Positions 21,925 to 24,138 of a stretch of DNA of 24,138 nucleotides are shown piece after piece. Under the pieces are notes generated by a model. That model did not search any database. It worked only from the letters and a program-made list of their open reading frames with translations, and had not been told where the DNA came from. Every line of letters begins with the position of its first letter. Position 1 is the first letter of the stretch. The translations under genes and the position numbers were made by a program. The DNA is from JACQHJ01 sp964624955 (GTDB taxonomy: Bacteria; Patescibacteriota; Microgenomatia; Levybacterales; UBA12049). The stretch lies in assembly GCA_964624955.1 (NCBI GenBank), contig CAZUZF010000011.1:1-24138 (forward strand), given 5' to 3'.

Positions 21925-24027
21925 TTACGTTTGACTTAAATTGGCGATGAATTCTTCTGCATTTGTAATCAAAACGTCTCTTGGTTTGCTTCCTTCCTGT
22001 CTCCCAACAGCTCCAACTTCCTCAAGCTGGTCTAATATTCTTGCCGCTCTTGAATAGCCGATTGATAGTCTTCTTTGCAAAAGTGATGCTGATGCTTTAT
22101 CATGCTGACATATTATCCTAATCGATTCGTCAAACAAAGCGTCTTTTCCATCTGTGCCTATTGAAGCCATACCTTTTCTGGCTGCAATTAAAGGCTCTGC
22201 CAAGACTTCTTCTGTATATTGAACAGGTGGATTTTCATTCTTGAGAAAATCAACTAGTCCCTTTACTTCTTTTTCAGAGACAAAAGCGCCCTGAATTCTA
22301 GCTGGTTTTGCCTGATCCGGAGGGATATATAACATGTCTCCCCTCCCAAGTAGCTTTTCAGCTCCAGGCATATCAATGATAACGCGGGAATCAATCATAG
22401 AAGAGACATTAAAAGCAATTCTGCAGGGAATATTTGCTTTAATAAGACCTGTGATAACATCAACAGATGGTCTTTGGGTTGAGACAACCAAATGAATTCC
22501 TGTTGCTCTTGCCATTTGAGCTAAGCGCGCTATTGCATCTTCAACCTCAACCGGAGCATAGGCCATTAGGTCTGCGAGCTCGTCTACAAAAATGACAATA
22601 TAGGGAAGTCTTTGAAACCCAGCCAGTTCATTGTAGGAATCAATGTTTCTCACACCGTGTTCTGCAAAAGTTTTATATCTTCTATCCATCTCACTCATTG
22701 CCCACTTAAGCGATGCTAAAATCTTGTCCACCTCAACAATTACAGGTGTCATTAAATGGGGAATACCGTTATATCCGGTAAGTTCAACTCTTTTGGGATC
22801 AATCATAATTATCCTTATCTCATCAGGCGTTGCCCTAAACAAAAGGGAAGCAATAAAGCTATTTATCATAACCGATTTTCCGCTTCCTGTTGTTCCAGCA
22901 ATTAAAACATGGGGCATTTTGCCAATATCGGCTAGTAAAGGATTTCCTGATACATCAAGACCTAAAGAGACTGCGAGTTTTGATTTGCTTTTTCTCATTA
23001 GTTCTGAAGATAACATTGTTCGCAAAGTTACTACCTCCAATGACTTATTTGGTATCTCAACTCCAACCAGGTTTCTTCCTGGAATTGGAGCTTCAATTCT
23101 AATTTGTCCTGTTGGAGCTTCTGTATTTAAAGCAAGATCGTTGGATAGGTTTGTAATCTTAGATACTTTTGTTCCAAGGGGAATTTGCAGTGCATACTGG
23201 GTAACAGCAGGACCAAGATTGACTTCAACAACTTTTGCTCCGATTCCAAAGCTTTGCAGTGTCTCTTCAATTTTGCCTGCAATTTTTTTAACGTCTCCCC
23301 GATCAGCTTTTTGGGACGTATCATTTGATAGTAAATCTAAAGGGGGAAGCTTCCAAACGCCTGGTTTTCCAGGAACATTCATAATGAGCTTATCTGAAAT
23401 AAAAGGCTCATCCTTTTTCGGAGTATTGGAGTTAATCTTAATATTGGCATCTTTATCTCCCATTCCTTTAATTACCATTTCCTTATCTCCCAAGGCTGGA
23501 ATTTGTCTTTTCTGGAAAAAAGCTAAAATTCTTGAGGGGAAAAGTTTTGGAATAAAACCTACAATTGCCGAAAGTATTTGGAAAAGTTCATCAGGTGAAG
23601 TGTCAAACAAAACTATTACTCCAACAAATACTCCTGCAAGATAGACTGCAAAAGCTCCAAATCCTGATAATACTTCTGCAATTAATTGATTTAAATATAC
23701 TCCAACAATTCCCTCTTGGGTAAGACCAAGAAGTGATAAAAGCAGAATAAAAAAACCAACCACTACATTTGGTCTTGAGAGGAATAATTTTAATCTTAGG
23801 AAAAAAAAGCCTAAAATAATCAAAAAGATTGGAAGTAAAAATGATAAAAAACCAAAATAGGCCTTTATATACTCATTGATGGTGGTTAAGGTTGGGCCTG
23901 TTTTTGCAAAAGAAGAACCAAGCAAAACTCCACCCAAAATTACACCAAAGGCAAAGATAGAATAAACAGTATTTTTCTTTAATTTAATCTTAAACTTTTG
24001 TTTTTGATAGTGTCTTCTTCTTGCCAT
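21925..24027 (-). CDS. ftsK: DNA translocase FtsK/SpoIIIE
   Basis: This 700-residue protein has about four membrane helices in the first 160 residues and a short linker, much shorter than in E. coli FtsK. An alpha domain (about 240-340) and a RecA-like motor follow. Walker A is AGTTGSGKS at 377-385 and Walker B is YIVIFVDELADL with D482/E483; STQRPSVDVITGLIKANIPCRIAF follows, a family hallmark. The last 70 residues are the winged-helix gamma domain (ASLLQRRLSIGYSRAARILDQLEEVGAVG), which in other bacteria reads oriented DNA sites. It pumps DNA away from the closing septum during division. It is the first gene of a minus-strand group. TATAAT lies 7 bases before the ATG. Confidence 0.97.
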   Translation of the reverse strand: MARRRHYQKQKFKIKLKKNTVYSIFAFGVILGGVLLGSSFAKTGPTLTTINEYIKAYFGFLSFLLPIFLIILGFFFLRLKLFLSRPNVVVGFFILLLSLLGLTQEGIVGVYLNQLIAEVLSGFGAFAVYLAGVFVGVIVLFDTSPDELFQILSAIVGFIPKLFPSRILAFFQKRQIPALGDKEMVIKGMGDKDANIKINSNTPKKDEPFISDKLIMNVPGKPGVWKLPPLDLLSNDTSQKADRGDVKKIAGKIEETLQSFGIGAKVVEVNLGPAVTQYALQIPLGTKVSKITNLSNDLALNTEAPTGQIRIEAPIPGRNLVGVEIPNKSLEVVTLRTMLSSELMRKSKSKLAVSLGLDVSGNPLLADIGKMPHVLIAGTTGSGKSVMINSFIASLLFRATPDEIRIIMIDPKRVELTGYNGIPHLMTPVIVEVDKILASLKWAMSEMDRRYKTFAEHGVRNIDSYNELAGFQRLPYIVIFVDELADLMAYAPVEVEDAIARLAQMARATGIHLVVSTQRPSVDVITGLIKANIPCRIAFNVSSMIDSRVIIDMPGAEKLLGRGDMLYIPPDQAKPARIQGAFVSEKEVKGLVDFLKNENPPVQYTEEVLAEPLIAARKGMASIGTDGKDALFDESIRIICQHDKASASLLQRRLSIGYSRAARILDQLEEVGAVGRQEGSKPRDVLITNAEEFIANLSQT

Positions 24028-24034
24028 ACATCTT

Positions 24035-24063
24035 ATTATAGGAAGTTTGAAGCTTAACTACAA
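24035..24063 (-). promoter_or_regulatory. Promoter of ftsK, leaderless layout
   Basis: On the minus strand TATAAT (24035-24040) ends 7 bases before the ftsK ATG. A weak -35 box, TTGTAG (24058-24063), lies 17 bases upstream of it, in the gap after the preceding gene. Confidence 0.6.
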
Positions 24064-24072
24064 GTTAAACTT
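24050..24072. repeat. Inverted repeat at the end of the RNase J-like gene and the ftsK promoter
   Basis: AAGCTTAACT and AGTTAAACTT form a 10-bp inverted repeat with one mismatch and a 3-base loop. It covers the stop codon of the upstream gene and the -35 region of ftsK. No T-run follows on the minus strand. It could be an operator or a weak terminator. Confidence 0.4.
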
Positions 24073-24138
24073 CTATTACAACCGGCAAGACCATGGGGCG
24101 TTTTCTGAATGTTTTAAAGATATACCTTTCACTAACTT
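24065..24138 (-). CDS. C-terminal end of a probable RNase J gene (partial)
   Basis: Only the last 24 codons lie in the window. They read VSERYIFKTFRKRPMVLPVVIEV before the TAA when split as VSERYIFKTF and RKRPMVLPVVIEV. The end RKRPMVLPVVIEV fits the conserved C-terminus of bacterial RNase J (typically ...RRPxxxPxxxEV), a beta-CASP nuclease for mRNA decay and rRNA maturation. The start is beyond the window edge, so domains cannot be checked. It is 37 bases upstream of ftsK on the same strand. Confidence 0.6.
   Translation of the reverse strand, partial: VSERYIFKTFRKRPMVLPVVIEV

Noticed and set aside
22643..23644. Long open frame of 333 codons on the plus strand opposite ftsK
   Set aside because: It is fully antisense to well-supported ftsK, with low-complexity Ser/Ile/Leu-rich content and no motif; a shadow of the real gene.

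Overview
The window looks like AT-rich bacterial chromosome from a Candidate Phyla Radiation (Patescibacteria) lineage, most likely Microgenomates-like. This is an inference from gene content, not a taxonomic search. The evidence is a 606-residue alanyl-tRNA synthetase without its C-terminal domain, an archaeal-type AMP/thymidine phosphorylase without its N-terminal domain, a baseplate-J-like membrane protein beside a sortase, very tight gene packing, and few Shine-Dalgarno (SD) sequences. Several genes instead have a -10 box (TATAAT or close to it) six or seven bases before the start codon, the layout of leaderless transcription.

Layout. (1) 53-583: a single-pass membrane protein of unknown function. 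(2) 746-10779, all on the minus strand: a defence cassette of about 10 kb. Its transcription order is radC, hsdM, a HEPN-like protein (RxxxxH), a PIN-domain protein, hsdS, a Septu PtuA-like ATPase, a Septu PtuB-like HNH nuclease, hsdR, and a PD-(D/E)XK nuclease-like protein. Seven consecutive genes from radC to the HNH gene overlap or nearly touch. So a complete type I restriction-modification system carries two extra two-gene modules: HEPN+PIN between hsdM and hsdS, and PtuA+PtuB between hsdS and hsdR. Imperfect inverted copies of a GC-rich 20-mer lie just outside the cassette (703-722 and 10799-10818). (3) 11012-11613: a small GIY-YIG protein and an orphan XRE/HigA-like regulator, each with a palindrome at its start codon. 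(4) 11659-18959, plus strand: short alaS, an actin-fold/transmembrane/baseplate-J-like protein, a sortase, a 46-residue cationic small ORF, AMP phosphorylase and mltG. (5) 19062-20636: a protein with several winged-helix-like segments and its own promoter. (6) 20645-24027, minus strand: ftsK, a RodZ-like protein, a DUF948-like protein and a YtxH-like protein, preceded by the 3' end of a probable RNase J gene.

How the parts may work together. In the cassette, HsdM, HsdS and HsdR would form the modification/restriction complex. The nested nucleases could act as back-up or abortive effectors when the type I system is inhibited, by analogy with anticodon nucleases carried inside hsd loci; this is inference. 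The plus-strand block joins translation, cell-surface assembly (anchored beta protein, sortase, MltG) and nucleotide salvage. The minus-strand ftsK block concerns chromosome segregation and the cell envelope. No tRNA, rRNA, CRISPR array, IS element or integrase was seen, and no gene-free stretch longer than 300 bases exists.
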